Positions 42,198 to 50,484 of a stretch of DNA of 64,000 nt are shown in pieces (position 1 is the first letter of the stretch; the number at the start of each line of letters is the position of its first letter). The position numbers and the translations under genes were made by a program. The notes beneath the pieces were generated by a model. The model was not told the DNA's origin. It worked only from the letters and a program-made list of their open reading frames with translations, and searched no databases. Source of the stretch: Allobosea thiooxidans (GTDB lineage: Bacteria > Pseudomonadota > Alphaproteobacteria > Rhizobiales > Beijerinckiaceae); the NCBI RefSeq assembly GCF_900168195.1, contig NZ_FUYX01000006.1, positions 186,001 through 250,000 on the forward strand, written 5' to 3'.

Positions 42198-42899
42198 TCA
42201 CGGCCAGTTCTCCACCATTGCCGCGCGCGTCTCCTCGACGCCGACCTGCCAGAGCTTCAGCATCTCCGCGTCGGGCCGCCGGTAGAGGCCATGGAAATTG
42301 CCGTCACCGAGAATCTCGCGGCGCTTCGCCGGGCTCGCGGCCTGGTATTCGGCCGCATTGAAGGGCGGCTTCAGCGTGTCGGGCATGGCGACGCCGGCGA
42401 GCCGGGTCCAGGGGAAGTTCTCCATCCAGGAAGCATGGGAGGCGGCCGGATCGACCGCCTTCACCGCCGCCTGGAATTGCGGCGCCGCCCACCAGTTGTG
42501 CAGGCGGATGCTGGCATCCGGGTGGCGGTCGAGCCACTCCGTCGCGAAGTTCAGGGCCGGCGAATTGCCGCCATGGCCGTTCACCAGCACGATGCGGCGG
42601 AAGCCCGAGCGATAGAAGCCGTCGAAAATATCGCCGAGCAGGGCCGCATAGGTGCTCATCTTCAGCGAGATGCTGCCCGGGAAATTCAGGAAACCCGGGG
42701 TCAGGCCATAGGCCAGGACAGGGAAGACGGGGATGCCGAGCGGCTCGGCCGCCTCCTGCGCCACCCGCTCGGACAGGATGACGTCGGTGGCGAGGCTCAG
42801 ATAGGCATGCTGCTCGACGCTGCCGAGCGGCAGGACGCAGCGGTCGTCCCGCTTCGCCTGCGCCTCGATCTGCATCCAGTTCATCTCGGCGACCCGCAC
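42198..42899 (-). CDS. Creatininase family amidohydrolase
   Basis: A 233-residue metal-dependent amidohydrolase. VLPLGSVEQHAYLSLATDV carries the Glu, His and Asp metal ligands, and RIVLVNGHGGNSPALNFATE the His of the NGHGGN signature; the family normally forms hexamers with a binuclear site. Known members open creatinine, hydrolyse cyclic or N-formyl amides, or act in riboflavin-type pathways. AAGGA six bases before the GTG at 42899 supports that start; the ATG at 42884 is an alternative. It is divergent from the MarR gene with its operator between. Confidence 0.88.
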   Translation of the reverse strand: MRVAEMNWMQIEAQAKRDDRCVLPLGSVEQHAYLSLATDVILSERVAQEAAEPLGIPVFPVLAYGLTPGFLNFPGSISLKMSTYAALLGDIFDGFYRSGFRRIVLVNGHGGNSPALNFATEWLDRHPDASIRLHNWWAAPQFQAAVKAVDPAASHASWMENFPWTRLAGVAMPDTLKPPFNAAEYQAASPAKRREILGDGNFHGLYRRPDAEMLKLWQVGVEETRAAMVENWP

Positions 42900-43029
42900 G
42901 GCGCGATCCTTGCTTCGCTGCTTCAACCGGTAGAGAGTTCGGCAGCCGCGCCGCCGATCGGCCGGTTCCTGACGCCACGGCAAGTCTCGGCCCGAAAGCC
43001 ATCCTTGACTCCGGCCTCAGGGAGCGTCA

Positions 43030-43045
43030 AGTTCCATCTGGAACT
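43030..43045. promoter_or_regulatory. Perfect palindromic operator between creatininase and MarR genes
   Basis: AGTTCCA-TC-TGGAACT is a perfect inverted repeat with 7-bp arms and a 2-bp spacer, 22 bases before the MarR start codon and about 130 bases from the divergent creatininase start. Size and placement match a MarR-dimer operator controlling itself and possibly both directions. Confidence 0.7.
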
Positions 43046-43067
43046 AAATCGGCCGAGAGATATCTCC

Positions 43068-43628
43068 ATGCGGCGCTCGCCGACGTCTCTTTCGCGCGTG
43101 GACCCGGAACGCGAGACGGCACTCGCCGCGCTCGATCCGCTGACCGTGACCAAGCTCTGGGACAACCCCTGCTGGCTGTCCTTCCGGCTGAATTTCGTCG
43201 CCTTCCGCTTCAACGACCCGGTCTATCGCTGGATCGAGACCCGCTATGGCCTGGTCCGGCCGGAATTCGTCGCACTCTACGCCGTCGGGCTGAAGGAAGG
43301 CGTCGCGGCCAAGAACATCGTCGCTTCCTCGGGGCTGCCGAAGAACACCCTGTCGCGCGCGGTGCAGAAGTTGCTGCAGCGCCGGCTGCTCAAGCGCGAG
43401 ACGGATCCGGCCGACCTGCGCAGCTACGTGCTGCACCTGACAGCCGCCGGACGCCGGATCTTCGACGAGACCATGCCGCTGATGGTGAAGCACCAGAGCG
43501 CGATGCTGGCCTGCCTCAGCGACGACGAGCAGCAGCAGCTCTGCACGCTGATGGACAAGCTGGTCATCGCCTCGCCAGGCTGGCCGCAGGAGCTTTGGCC
43601 CAACGAAACCGAACAAGAGGGGATTTGA
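43068..43628 (+). CDS. MarR-family transcriptional regulator
   Basis: A 186-residue regulator. The winged helix lies at about residues 60-130: VKNIV-like helix, SSGLPKNTLSRAVQKLLQRR as recognition helix, then the wing with RETDPADLRSYVLHLTAAGR, a classic MarR pattern. The N-terminal and C-terminal helices should form the dimer. It begins at ATG 43068, after GAGAGA; longer upstream frames lie over the operator. The gene for the periplasmic binding protein follows after two bases, so it probably autoregulates together with the transporter. The ligand may be the imported peptide or amide. Confidence 0.88.
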   Translation: MRRSPTSLSRVDPERETALAALDPLTVTKLWDNPCWLSFRLNFVAFRFNDPVYRWIETRYGLVRPEFVALYAVGLKEGVAAKNIVASSGLPKNTLSRAVQKLLQRRLLKRETDPADLRSYVLHLTAAGRRIFDETMPLMVKHQSAMLACLSDDEQQQLCTLMDKLVIASPGWPQELWPNETEQEGI

Positions 43629-43630
43629 TC

Positions 43631-45223
43631 ATGCAGCTCGCCCGGACGTTCCGCCTCGCGGCCTTCGCCGCCCTGCTCGGCGCCGCCGTCTCCACCGGGG
43701 CGCTCGCCCAGACGCTGACGATCGGCGTCCGCGCCGGCCCTGAATCGATCGACCCGCATTTCACGGCCACCGGCACCCATGCCGAGGCGCTGAAGCATGT
43801 CTTCGACACGCTGACCTGGTCGGGCGACAAGCTGCAGATCGAGCCGCGCCTCGCCCTGAGCTGGAAGACGATCGAGCCGACCGTCTGGGAGTTCAAGCTG
43901 CGCCCCGGCGTCAAATTCCATGATGGCTCGGACTTCACCGCCGAGGACGTGAAGTTCTCGATCGAGCGCATCCCCGTCGTCGCCGGCCCGAACCCGACGA
44001 CGATCTATGTCCGGCGCGTCAAGGAGGTGAAGATCGTCGACCCGCTGACGGTCCATATCGTTACCGACGGACCGGCGCCGAACCTGCCCAACGACTTCAT
44101 CCGGCTGTTCATCGTTTCGCACAAGGCGGCCGCCGGCCTGAACAAGGACAACGCCAACGAGGCCTTCAATTCCGGGAAGGCGGCGATCGGCACCGGCCCC
44201 TACAAATTCGTCTCCTGGACGCCGAAGGACCAGATGGTGCTCGAGCGCTTCGACGGCTATTGGGGCCCGAAGGAGCCCTGGGCCAAGGTGGTGCGCAAGG
44301 AATTGCCGAACGACGCCGCCCGCGTCGCGCAGCTCAAGGCCGGCCAGGTCGACATCATCGTGCGCGCGCCGGCCTCCGACGTCCCGACGCTGAAGCGCGA
44401 TTCGAAGCTCGCCGTCACCACGGTGGAGAGCGTCTATCTGTTCAACATGGAGCTCGACATGCGGGACAAGTCCCCGCAGGTCAGCGCCAAGGACGGCTCG
44501 CCCCTGCCCAAGAACCCGCTGCAGGACGTGAAGGTGCGCGAGGCGATCGACCTCGCCATCGACCGGCCGGCGCTCGCCGAGATCGCCATGGAAGGTCTCG
44601 GCTCGCCGGCGAACCAGCTCGTCACCCCGACCATCGCAGGCTTCAACAAGAGCCTGCCGGCGCTCAAGCCCGACATCGCCAAGGCCAAGAAGCTGATGGA
44701 GGAAGCCGGCTACCCGAACGGCTTCAAGATCACCTTCTCCTTCACCAATGACCGCCTGCCCGGCGACCGGCAGGTCGGCACCTCGATCGCGCAGATGCTG
44801 GCGCGCATCGGCGTCGAGGTGAACGCCAACGCCCAGCCAGGCGCGGTGTTCTTCCCGGCGCGCCTGCGCGGCGACTTCTCGATGTCGATGTCGGGCTGGG
44901 GCACGCTGACGGGCGAGGCGAACTACACGCTGTCCTCGCTGGTGCATTCGAACGACCCGGCCAAGAAGCTCGGCGCCTTCAACGTCCAGAACTACGCCAA
45001 TCCCCAGGTCGACAAGCTGATCGAGGATGCCGCCGTCGAGATGGAGGAAGCCAAGCGCAACCAGATGCTGGCCGACGTCGCCGCCATCGTCGCCAAGGAC
45101 CGGCCGCGCCTGCCGATCACCGCCGTCGGCTCGGCCTGGGCGATGCAGAAGGACAAGGTGACGATCAGCCCGCGCGTCGACGAGGACACGCTGGCGATGG
45201 ACATCAAGCCCGCCAAGAAGTAA
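43631..45223 (+). CDS. Peptide/nickel-type ABC substrate-binding protein (SBP family 5)
   Basis: A 530-residue periplasmic protein with signal peptide (RTFRLAAFAALLGAAVSTGA-LAQ). SBP_bac_5 features: LTIGVRAGPESIDPHF at the mature N terminus, FKLRPGVKFHDGSDFTAEDV, GTGPYKFVSWTPKDQMVLER, and FDGYWGP. Members bind oligopeptides, nickel, glutathione or opines. GAGGGGA precedes ATG 43631, and the MarR stop is two bases upstream, so the two form one transcript divergent from the permease operon. It should feed the DppB/DppC-like permeases. Confidence 0.93.
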   Translation: MQLARTFRLAAFAALLGAAVSTGALAQTLTIGVRAGPESIDPHFTATGTHAEALKHVFDTLTWSGDKLQIEPRLALSWKTIEPTVWEFKLRPGVKFHDGSDFTAEDVKFSIERIPVVAGPNPTTIYVRRVKEVKIVDPLTVHIVTDGPAPNLPNDFIRLFIVSHKAAAGLNKDNANEAFNSGKAAIGTGPYKFVSWTPKDQMVLERFDGYWGPKEPWAKVVRKELPNDAARVAQLKAGQVDIIVRAPASDVPTLKRDSKLAVTTVESVYLFNMELDMRDKSPQVSAKDGSPLPKNPLQDVKVREAIDLAIDRPALAEIAMEGLGSPANQLVTPTIAGFNKSLPALKPDIAKAKKLMEEAGYPNGFKITFSFTNDRLPGDRQVGTSIAQMLARIGVEVNANAQPGAVFFPARLRGDFSMSMSGWGTLTGEANYTLSSLVHSNDPAKKLGAFNVQNYANPQVDKLIEDAAVEMEEAKRNQMLADVAAIVAKDRPRLPITAVGSAWAMQKDKVTISPRVDEDTLAMDIKPAKK

Positions 45224-45237
45224 CGGGACCGCCTTCG

Positions 45238-45333
45238 CGTCATGGTCGGGCTTGCCCGACCACCCACGCCTTCGCTTGACGCCCCGGCTCGGTGTTCAAG
45301 ACGTGGATGTTCGCCATAGGGGCGAGCATGACG
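45238..45333. repeat. Palindromic intergenic repeat, family A (copy 4, inverted)
   Basis: The element is in the opposite orientation: the ATGGTCGGG..CCCGACCA part comes first and the GCGAGCATGAC part last, with ACGTGGATG between. It separates the binding-protein gene from the asparaginase gene. Confidence 0.8.
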
Positions 45334-45370
45334 GCCCGCCCCGCACATAACGACTGATCGGAAGACGAAC

Positions 45371-46318
45371 ATGACCCTCGCGCTTGCCATCCATGGCGGC
45401 TGCGGCACGCTGCCCAAGGCCGAAATGACCGAGGCCGAATGGGCCCAGGCCCGCGCCGACCTCGCCGCGGCGCTGCGGGCCGGCTGGGCGATCCTGACCA
45501 AGGGCGGCTCCGCGGTCGATGCCGTCGAGGCTGCGGTGCGGGCGATGGAGGATTCGCCGCATTTCAACGCCGGTCACGGCGCGGCCTTCAATACCGATGG
45601 CGAGCATGAGCTCGACGCCTCGATCATGGACGGGGCGACGCTGGCCGCCGGCGCGATCTGCGGCGCCAAGCGCATCCGCAACCCGGTCAGCGCCGCCAAG
45701 GCGCTGATGCTGCGCGGCGACCTGCTGCTGCTCGCCGGCCGGGCCGCCGACGACTTCGCCGAGCATGAAGGCGTCGACACGGTGGAGAACGAGTATTTCT
45801 CGACCGAGCGTCGGCGCAAGAACCTGGCCTCGATGAAGATCCGCGAGATCGTCGGCACCGCCGCCGAGGCGAGCGAGGCCGAGAAGCACGGCACGGTCGG
45901 CGCCGTCGCCTGCGACCGCCAAGGCCATCTCGCCGCCGCGACCTCGACCGGCGGCTACACCAACAAGCCCGTCGGCCGCGTCGGCGATTCGCCGATCATC
46001 GGCGCCGGAACCTATGCCCGCGACGGGCGCTGCGCCGTCTCCGGCACCGGCAAGGGCGAGTATTTCATCCGCTACTGCGTCGGCCACGAGATCGCGTCCC
46101 TGATCGCCTATAAGGGCCTTTCGTTGGAGGCAGCGACGCAGGCCGTCATGGCCGAGCTTTCCGAGCACGAGATCGGCGCCGGGCTGGTGGCGGTCGGCGC
46201 GGACGGCACGGTCGTCGCACCGTTCAACACCGACGGCATGTATCGCGGCTGGGTGACGGAGGATGGCCTGATGCATGTCGCCACCCATGGCGATGTCGAG
46301 ATGGCCGGCCAGGCGTAA
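45371..46318 (+). CDS. Isoaspartyl peptidase / L-asparaginase (Ntn hydrolase)
   Basis: A 315-residue plant-type asparaginase of family T2. LALAIHGGCGTLPKAEM opens the fold, SAVDAVEAAVRAMEDSPHFN and GHGAAFNTDGEHELDASIMD are family signatures, and the autocatalytic nucleophile Thr is in EKHGTVGAVACDRQ, where the chain is cut to free the Thr N terminus; GRVGDSPIIGAGTYA binds substrate. It releases Asp from isoaspartyl dipeptides or Asn. In E. coli the homologue iaaA is adjacent to the glutathione importer gsiABCD; here it is downstream of an importer binding-protein gene, which supports peptide scavenging. Confidence 0.93.
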   Translation: MTLALAIHGGCGTLPKAEMTEAEWAQARADLAAALRAGWAILTKGGSAVDAVEAAVRAMEDSPHFNAGHGAAFNTDGEHELDASIMDGATLAAGAICGAKRIRNPVSAAKALMLRGDLLLLAGRAADDFAEHEGVDTVENEYFSTERRRKNLASMKIREIVGTAAEASEAEKHGTVGAVACDRQGHLAAATSTGGYTNKPVGRVGDSPIIGAGTYARDGRCAVSGTGKGEYFIRYCVGHEIASLIAYKGLSLEAATQAVMAELSEHEIGAGLVAVGADGTVVAPFNTDGMYRGWVTEDGLMHVATHGDVEMAGQA

Positions 46319-46337
46319 TGCGCGCTTCGTCTCCCGC

Positions 46338-46491
46338 AGCCCTCATCCTGAGGAGCCGCCCTCGGGTCCGGCCTTTGGCCGGCCCAAGGATAAACTCCAC
46401 GGCGTCTCGAAGGATGTTCGAGAAGGCGCGGGAGATATCTGGAACATCCTTCGAGACGCAAGCCTCCGGCTTGCTCCTCAGGATGAGGGCT
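46338..46491. repeat. Palindromic intergenic repeat, family C (copy 3, extended)
   Basis: Outer arms AGCCCTCATCCTGAGGAGC and GCTCCTCAGGATGAGGGCT as in the other copies, but the interior is longer, with CATCCTTCGAGACGCAAGCC on one side and CGTCTCGAAGGATG on the other. It lies between the asparaginase and reductase genes. Confidence 0.88.
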
Positions 46492-46513
46492 GCGTGGTGG
46501 AAAGGCTTCTGTC

Positions 46514-47554
46514 GTGACCGCTGAACCGATCCTGATCTGGGGCGCAGGCGCCATCGGCGGCACGCTCGGGGCCTATTGGGCGCGGGCGGGCGCGCCGGTG
46601 CTGCTCGTCGACATCGTCGCCGAGCATGTCGAGGCCTGCAGGACGCGGGGGCTCGCCATCACCGGGCCGGTCGAGGAATTCACGCAGGTGGTACCGGCTG
46701 CGACGCCGACTGAATTGACCGGGCGCTACAGCCGCATCGTCCTCGCCGTGAAGGCCGGCGCGACCGAGGAAGCCCTTGCCGCGCTGAAGCCGCATCTGGC
46801 CGAGGATGGCTTCGTGCTCTCCGCCCAGAACGGGCTGAACGAGCTCGCCATCGCCAAGGCCGTCGGCGAAGCGCGCACGATGGGCTGCTTCGTCAATTTC
46901 GGCGCCGACTGGCTGGGCCCCGGCGAAATCCTCTACGGCAATCGCGGCGCGACGGTCGTCGGCGAACTCGACGGATCGATCAGCGAACGCGCGACCGAGA
47001 TGCATCGGCTGATGCAGCTGTTCGAGCCGGACGCGATCCTGACCGACAACATCTTCGGCTATCTCTGGGGCAAGCTCGCCTATGGCGCGATGCTGTTCGC
47101 CACCGCGCTGACCGACGACTCGATGTCGGCGAATTTCGCCGATCCGGAGCGCCTTCCGGCCTGGCTCGCGCTCGGGCGCGAGGTCGGCGCGGTTGCCGCG
47201 AAGCGCGGCGTCACCTCGCTCGGCTTCGGCGATTTCGATCCCATGGTGTTCGCCCCCGGTCGGCCGGAAGGGCCACAGGTCGAGACGATCAACTGGCTCG
47301 CGCACTATACCTCGCAGACGGCCAAGACGCATTCGGGCATCTGGCGCGATCTCGCCGTGCGCAAGCGCAAGACCGAGGTCGATCCGCAGATCGGCATCAT
47401 CGCGACGCTCGGCCGCGAGGTCGGCGTCGCGACGCCGGCGCTGGAGACGCTGGTCGCGCTGATCCACGATATCGAGGAAGGCCGCCGCCCGATGGCCTTC
47501 GAGACGCTGAAGGTGCTGATCGACCGATGCAGATCCGTTTCGACGATCGCGTAG
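46514..47554 (+). CDS. Ketopantoate reductase family (2-dehydropantoate 2-reductase-like) protein
   Basis: A 346-residue NADPH-dependent reductase with a GTG start at 46514. The Rossmann motif is LIWGAGAIGGTLGAYWARAG. Also seen: IVLAVKAGATEEALAALKP, SAQNGLNE, FGYLWGKLAYG (with the catalytic Lys) and a C-terminal helical domain. Genuine PanE makes pantoate for CoA; many paralogues with other substrates sit in catabolic operons, and this context suggests one of those. It overlaps the following SDR gene by 28 bases, so the two are co-translated. The upstream gap contains a family C repeat and no clear ribosome-binding site. Confidence 0.85.
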   Translation: MTAEPILIWGAGAIGGTLGAYWARAGAPVLLVDIVAEHVEACRTRGLAITGPVEEFTQVVPAATPTELTGRYSRIVLAVKAGATEEALAALKPHLAEDGFVLSAQNGLNELAIAKAVGEARTMGCFVNFGADWLGPGEILYGNRGATVVGELDGSISERATEMHRLMQLFEPDAILTDNIFGYLWGKLAYGAMLFATALTDDSMSANFADPERLPAWLALGREVGAVAAKRGVTSLGFGDFDPMVFAPGRPEGPQVETINWLAHYTSQTAKTHSGIWRDLAVRKRKTEVDPQIGIIATLGREVGVATPALETLVALIHDIEEGRRPMAFETLKVLIDRCRSVSTIA

Positions 47555-48282
47555 CCCTGGTCACCGGCGCAGCGCAGGGAATCGGGCGCGCCATCGCCGC
47601 TGCACTCGCGGAAGCGGGCGCGCGCGTCCACCTCGCCGACATCGATGCCGACGGCGTGACGGCGACGGCACGGGAGATCGGCGCCACCGGCCATGCGGCC
47701 GATCTCGGCTCGCCCGAGGCGGCCCAGGCCCTGATACGCGGCATCGTCGCGGCCGAGGGGCGGCTCGACCTGCTCGTCCATGCCGCCGGCGGCGTTCGCG
47801 GCCAGGTCGGCCGGCCGATCGAGGAGATTTCCGAGGAGGAGTGGCGGGCGATCTTCGCCGCCAATGTCGATGCGGCCTTCTTCCTCGCACAGGCGGCAGC
47901 GCCGGCGATGAAGCGGGGCGGCTATGGCCGGATCGTCACCATCTCGTCAGGAGCGGGCCTGCGGCCGAGCCTCACCGGCATCCAGGCCTATGCCAGCGCC
48001 AAGCACGCGCTGGTCGGGCTGACGAGGCAGCTCGCCTGGGAGTTCGGCCCGCACGGCATCACCGTCAATTCGGTGGCGCCGGGCTTCGTCCGCTCCAACC
48101 CCGCGACCGAGCGGCAATGGCAGAGCTACGGGCCGGAAGGCCAGAAGCGGCTCGTCGAGAGCATCCACACCCGCCGCCTCGGCACGCCGCAGGACATCGC
48201 CCACGCGACGCTGTTCTTCCTGAGCGAGCAGGCCAGCTGGATCACCGGCCAGGTGCTCTCGGTGGATGGCGGGCGGTCGTAG
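47527..48282 (+). CDS. Short-chain dehydrogenase/reductase
   Basis: A 251-residue SDR. The cofactor motif is VALVTGAAQGIGRAIAAAL, with HLADIDADG after strand 2 (Asp suggests NAD preference). LLVHAAGG is the NAG-type motif, the catalytic Ser lies in IVTISSGAG, and YASAKHALVG is the YxxxK pair. NSVAPGFVRSNP and ITGQVLSVDGG complete the family pattern. It begins 28 bases inside the reductase-like gene. Probably one step of the same catabolic pathway; substrate unknown. Confidence 0.92.
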   Translation: MQIRFDDRVALVTGAAQGIGRAIAAALAEAGARVHLADIDADGVTATAREIGATGHAADLGSPEAAQALIRGIVAAEGRLDLLVHAAGGVRGQVGRPIEEISEEEWRAIFAANVDAAFFLAQAAAPAMKRGGYGRIVTISSGAGLRPSLTGIQAYASAKHALVGLTRQLAWEFGPHGITVNSVAPGFVRSNPATERQWQSYGPEGQKRLVESIHTRRLGTPQDIAHATLFFLSEQASWITGQVLSVDGGRS

Positions 48283-48300
48283 AGACGGCTGGAGCGCGCC

Positions 48301-48393
48301 GTCATGCTCGGGCTTGACCCGAGCATCTCGTCCCGAAGGAGGCTCCAGCGCCTTGTTCTGCATGAGATTCCCGGGTCAAGCCCGAGAATGACG
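48301..48393. repeat. Palindromic intergenic repeat, family D (copy 2)
   Basis: GTCATGCTCGGGCTTGACCC / GAGCATC and a right half CGGGTCAAGCCCGAGAATGAC, the mirror of the left. It lies between the convergent SDR and VOC genes. Confidence 0.85.
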
Positions 48394-48404
48394 CGACCGT
48401 AGCC

Positions 48405-48836
48405 TCAGCCGCAATTCGCCTGATCCGCCGGCATCTCGGCGCCGATCATCCAGTTCGTGCCGAACCGGTCGATCAGCATGCCGAAGCGGGGCGACCAGAA
48501 GGTCTCGGCCATCGGCATGGTGATCTTCGCGCCCTCGGCCAGGCCGGCGAAGATGCGATCGGCCTCTTCAGGCGTCTTCACGCCAACACTGACCGAAACC
48601 GAGCGCATCGGACCGTCCGAGCGATCCGGCGGCGCGTCGGAGGCCATCAGCATCTGGCCATCGATCTCCAGGCAGGCATGCAGGATCTTGTCGCGCCATT
48701 CGGGCGCGACATGCTCCTCGGCCGGCGTGCCCTTGTGGTCCATCATCGCGAGCATCTTGCCGCCCAGCACCTTCTCGTAATGGGTGAAGGCCTCGCGGCA
48801 ATTGCCCTCGAACATCAGATAGGTCGACAGTTTCAT
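48405..48836 (-). CDS. VOC-family (PhnB-like) protein
   Basis: A 143-residue glyoxalase/VOC-fold protein with two beta-alpha-beta-beta-beta modules: KLSTYLMFEGNCREAFTHYE and VLGGKMLAMMDHKGTPAEEH first, then MLMASDAPPDRSDGP, SVSVGVKTPEEADRIF and FWSPRFGMLIDRFGTNWMIG. This is the PhnB-like (3-demethylubiquinone-9 methyltransferase-labelled) subgroup, function mostly unknown. AGGAGGGA precedes ATG 48836; the longer frame is excluded by the preceding gene. It is the last gene of the ArsR operon. Confidence 0.9.
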   Translation of the reverse strand: MKLSTYLMFEGNCREAFTHYEKVLGGKMLAMMDHKGTPAEEHVAPEWRDKILHACLEIDGQMLMASDAPPDRSDGPMRSVSVSVGVKTPEEADRIFAGLAEGAKITMPMAETFWSPRFGMLIDRFGTNWMIGAEMPADQANCG

Positions 48837-48865
48837 CGTGGTCCCTCCTGGTTGCGCTGGAAAAC

Positions 48866-49348
48866 TCAGGCCCTGCGGCGGTAATGCGCCGTCATGAATT
48901 CGTTCCACTGCCCGTCGGGCCCCAGGGCTCGCGAGGTCAGCGTGCGATGATCGGGCGACAGGAAGGTGATGGTGTCCTGATACTTCGCCATCGATCCGTC
49001 GCCGGCCATGCTCGGCCCCTCCGTGTCGAGCACCAGGGACTTGCCGTCGGCCGAGAGCGCCCCGTCATAGTGCCAGATCATCGTCATCATCGAGGCGATG
49101 AAGCTGCCGACGAACCGGCCCTTGGCCGGGTCGAAACCCAGCGTCATCAGACTGGTGACGGGCGTGCCGTCCGGGCACTCCCCCTGCCCGTCGCCGAGCG
49201 TCCAGACCCCGCCGAGCGAGCGCACGGCTTCCGTGCCCTTCGTCTCGGAGGGCGGCTGGTCCGGCCCCATCGAGCAGGTCATGTCGGCCGTCCAGTCGCC
49301 GACGAGCTGCTGCAGCCATTCATGTTCCTTGCCAATCTCGACCTGCAT
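48866..49348 (-). CDS. DUF1579 family protein
   Basis: A 160-residue protein with HEWLQQLVGDWTADMTCSM, RSLGGVWTLGDGQGE and LMTLGFDPAKGRFVGSFIAS, the pattern of DUF1579, a lipocalin-like family that often sits beside ArsR, SRPBCC and VOC genes. Function is unknown; binding of a small molecule is plausible. It lies 29 bases upstream of the VOC gene and 47 bases after the SRPBCC gene on the same strand. Confidence 0.9.
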   Translation of the reverse strand: MQVEIGKEHEWLQQLVGDWTADMTCSMGPDQPPSETKGTEAVRSLGGVWTLGDGQGECPDGTPVTSLMTLGFDPAKGRFVGSFIASMMTMIWHYDGALSADGKSLVLDTEGPSMAGDGSMAKYQDTITFLSPDHRTLTSRALGPDGQWNEFMTAHYRRRA

Positions 49349-49395
49349 GGGCGTGTTCCCTCCGTTTCCTCGATGGTTGTCGTGGGCGCGGTCGC

Positions 49396-49941
49396 TCAGG
49401 CCGGGCGCTCGGCCGCAGCCTTCATCGCCGTGAGGCCGGCCTCGAAATCGCCGCCGACCATCCGGTCCATGTCCATGAAGACATGCATGATCTTGCCGAT
49501 GAACGGCGTCGGGCCGGTCATGGTCCAGGTCACGACCGTCGCCGGGCCCTGCGGCGTCAGCGAGAAGACCACGTCGTTATGGGCCTCGAACGGCTTCAGA
49601 AAATCGAGCTTGAGCGCGAGCTTGCTCGGCGCCTGGGCCTCGGTGATACGCATGCTGCCCTCGCCGACATTCTTGTCGCCGTCCCAGGCATAGGTCGCGC
49701 CGACGCCGGTTTCGGGACCGCCATAGGTCCGTTTCATGGCCGGATCCTTCTTTTCCCAGGGCGACCAGGCACCCCAGGCCTTGAAATCGGTGATCAGCGC
49801 ATAGACCCGCTCCGGCGGCGCCTTGATCGTGGCGGTCCGGGTGACCTGGAACGTATCGGGCTTGCGGGCGGCGAGGACCAGCACGACGGCGACGCCGAGC
49901 ACGACGATACCGAGCAGGCTGAGCAGAACGGTCTTGAGCAT
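49396..49941 (-). CDS. SRPBCC family protein with N-terminal membrane anchor
   Basis: A 181-residue protein: residues 1-25 are a hydrophobic helix (LKTVLLSLLGIVVLGVAVVL) and the rest is a START/Bet v1-like SRPBCC domain (RTATIKAPPERVYALITDF, AWGAWSPWEKKDPAMKRTY, VVFSLTPQGPATVVTWTM). Such domains bind hydrophobic ligands. The anchor suggests it faces the periplasm or inner membrane. It follows the ArsR gene by 40 bases in the same operon. The start is the internal ATG at 49941, since the N-terminal part of the longer frame is not family-like. Confidence 0.88.
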   Translation of the reverse strand: MLKTVLLSLLGIVVLGVAVVLVLAARKPDTFQVTRTATIKAPPERVYALITDFKAWGAWSPWEKKDPAMKRTYGGPETGVGATYAWDGDKNVGEGSMRITEAQAPSKLALKLDFLKPFEAHNDVVFSLTPQGPATVVTWTMTGPTPFIGKIMHVFMDMDRMVGGDFEAGLTAMKAAAERPA

Positions 49942-49981
49942 GATGGGAAACCTTTCGAGCCAAATCTGGGAGAATTGAGCG

Positions 49982-50329
49982 TCAAGCGCCCGGTTCATCG
50001 GGCGGTCTCGTCCCGATCTCGCGCAGCACCGCATCCAGCCGGCCCAGGCTCTGGTCCCAGAAACGGCTGTAATGCTCCAGCCATTGCGAGACGTCCTGAA
50101 GCGGGCCCGGATCGAGCCGGCAGGGACGCCACTGCGCCTCCCGCCCCCGCGTGATCAGCCCGGCCCGCTCCAGCACCTTGAGATGCTTGGAAACGGCCGG
50201 CAGGCTCATCGCGAAGGGCTCGGCCAGTTCCTTCACCGAACTCTCGCCTTGCGACAGCCGGGCCAGGATGGCGCGGCGGGTCGGGTCCGCCAGGGCGGCG
50301 AAGGTCAGGCTGAGCGGGTCCGTCGACAT
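49982..50329 (-). CDS. ArsR-family transcriptional repressor
   Basis: A 115-residue winged-helix repressor. LTFAALADPTRRAILARLSQ, ESSVKELAEPFAMSLPAVSKHL and KVLERAGLITRGREAQWRPC form the classic ArsR helix-turn-helix, with WLEHYSRFWDQSLGRLDAVL at the C terminus. There is no CxC metal box, so it belongs to the group that senses other ligands and often precedes SRPBCC (AHSA1-like) and DUF1579 genes. No Shine-Dalgarno is visible; a perfect palindrome starts six bases upstream, so the mRNA may be leaderless and the repressor may block its own promoter. Confidence 0.93.
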   Translation of the reverse strand: MSTDPLSLTFAALADPTRRAILARLSQGESSVKELAEPFAMSLPAVSKHLKVLERAGLITRGREAQWRPCRLDPGPLQDVSQWLEHYSRFWDQSLGRLDAVLREIGTRPPDEPGA

Positions 50330-50334
50330 CGTAT

Positions 50335-50366
50335 GAAACCGATCAGTTAATTAACTGATCGGTTTC
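50335..50366. promoter_or_regulatory. Perfect 32-bp palindromic operator upstream of the ArsR operon
   Basis: The arm GAAACCGATCAGTTAA is followed immediately by its exact reverse complement TTAACTGATCGGTTTC, giving a 32-bp palindrome with an AT-rich centre in high-GC DNA. It sits 6 bases before the ArsR start codon and about 118 bases before the divergent amn start. Size and position match an ArsR operator; the AT-rich centre may also serve as the -10 region. Confidence 0.82.
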
Positions 50367-50484
50367 GTATCGCCGCTTGCTCCCACTGTCAACCGTGTTG
50401 CGAACAGAATGCCGTCGGCCACCACCGGTTGTTGTCAGGAGCGAGGACAGGCGGCTAGAACCGGACGAGGAGGATGCGCGCCCC

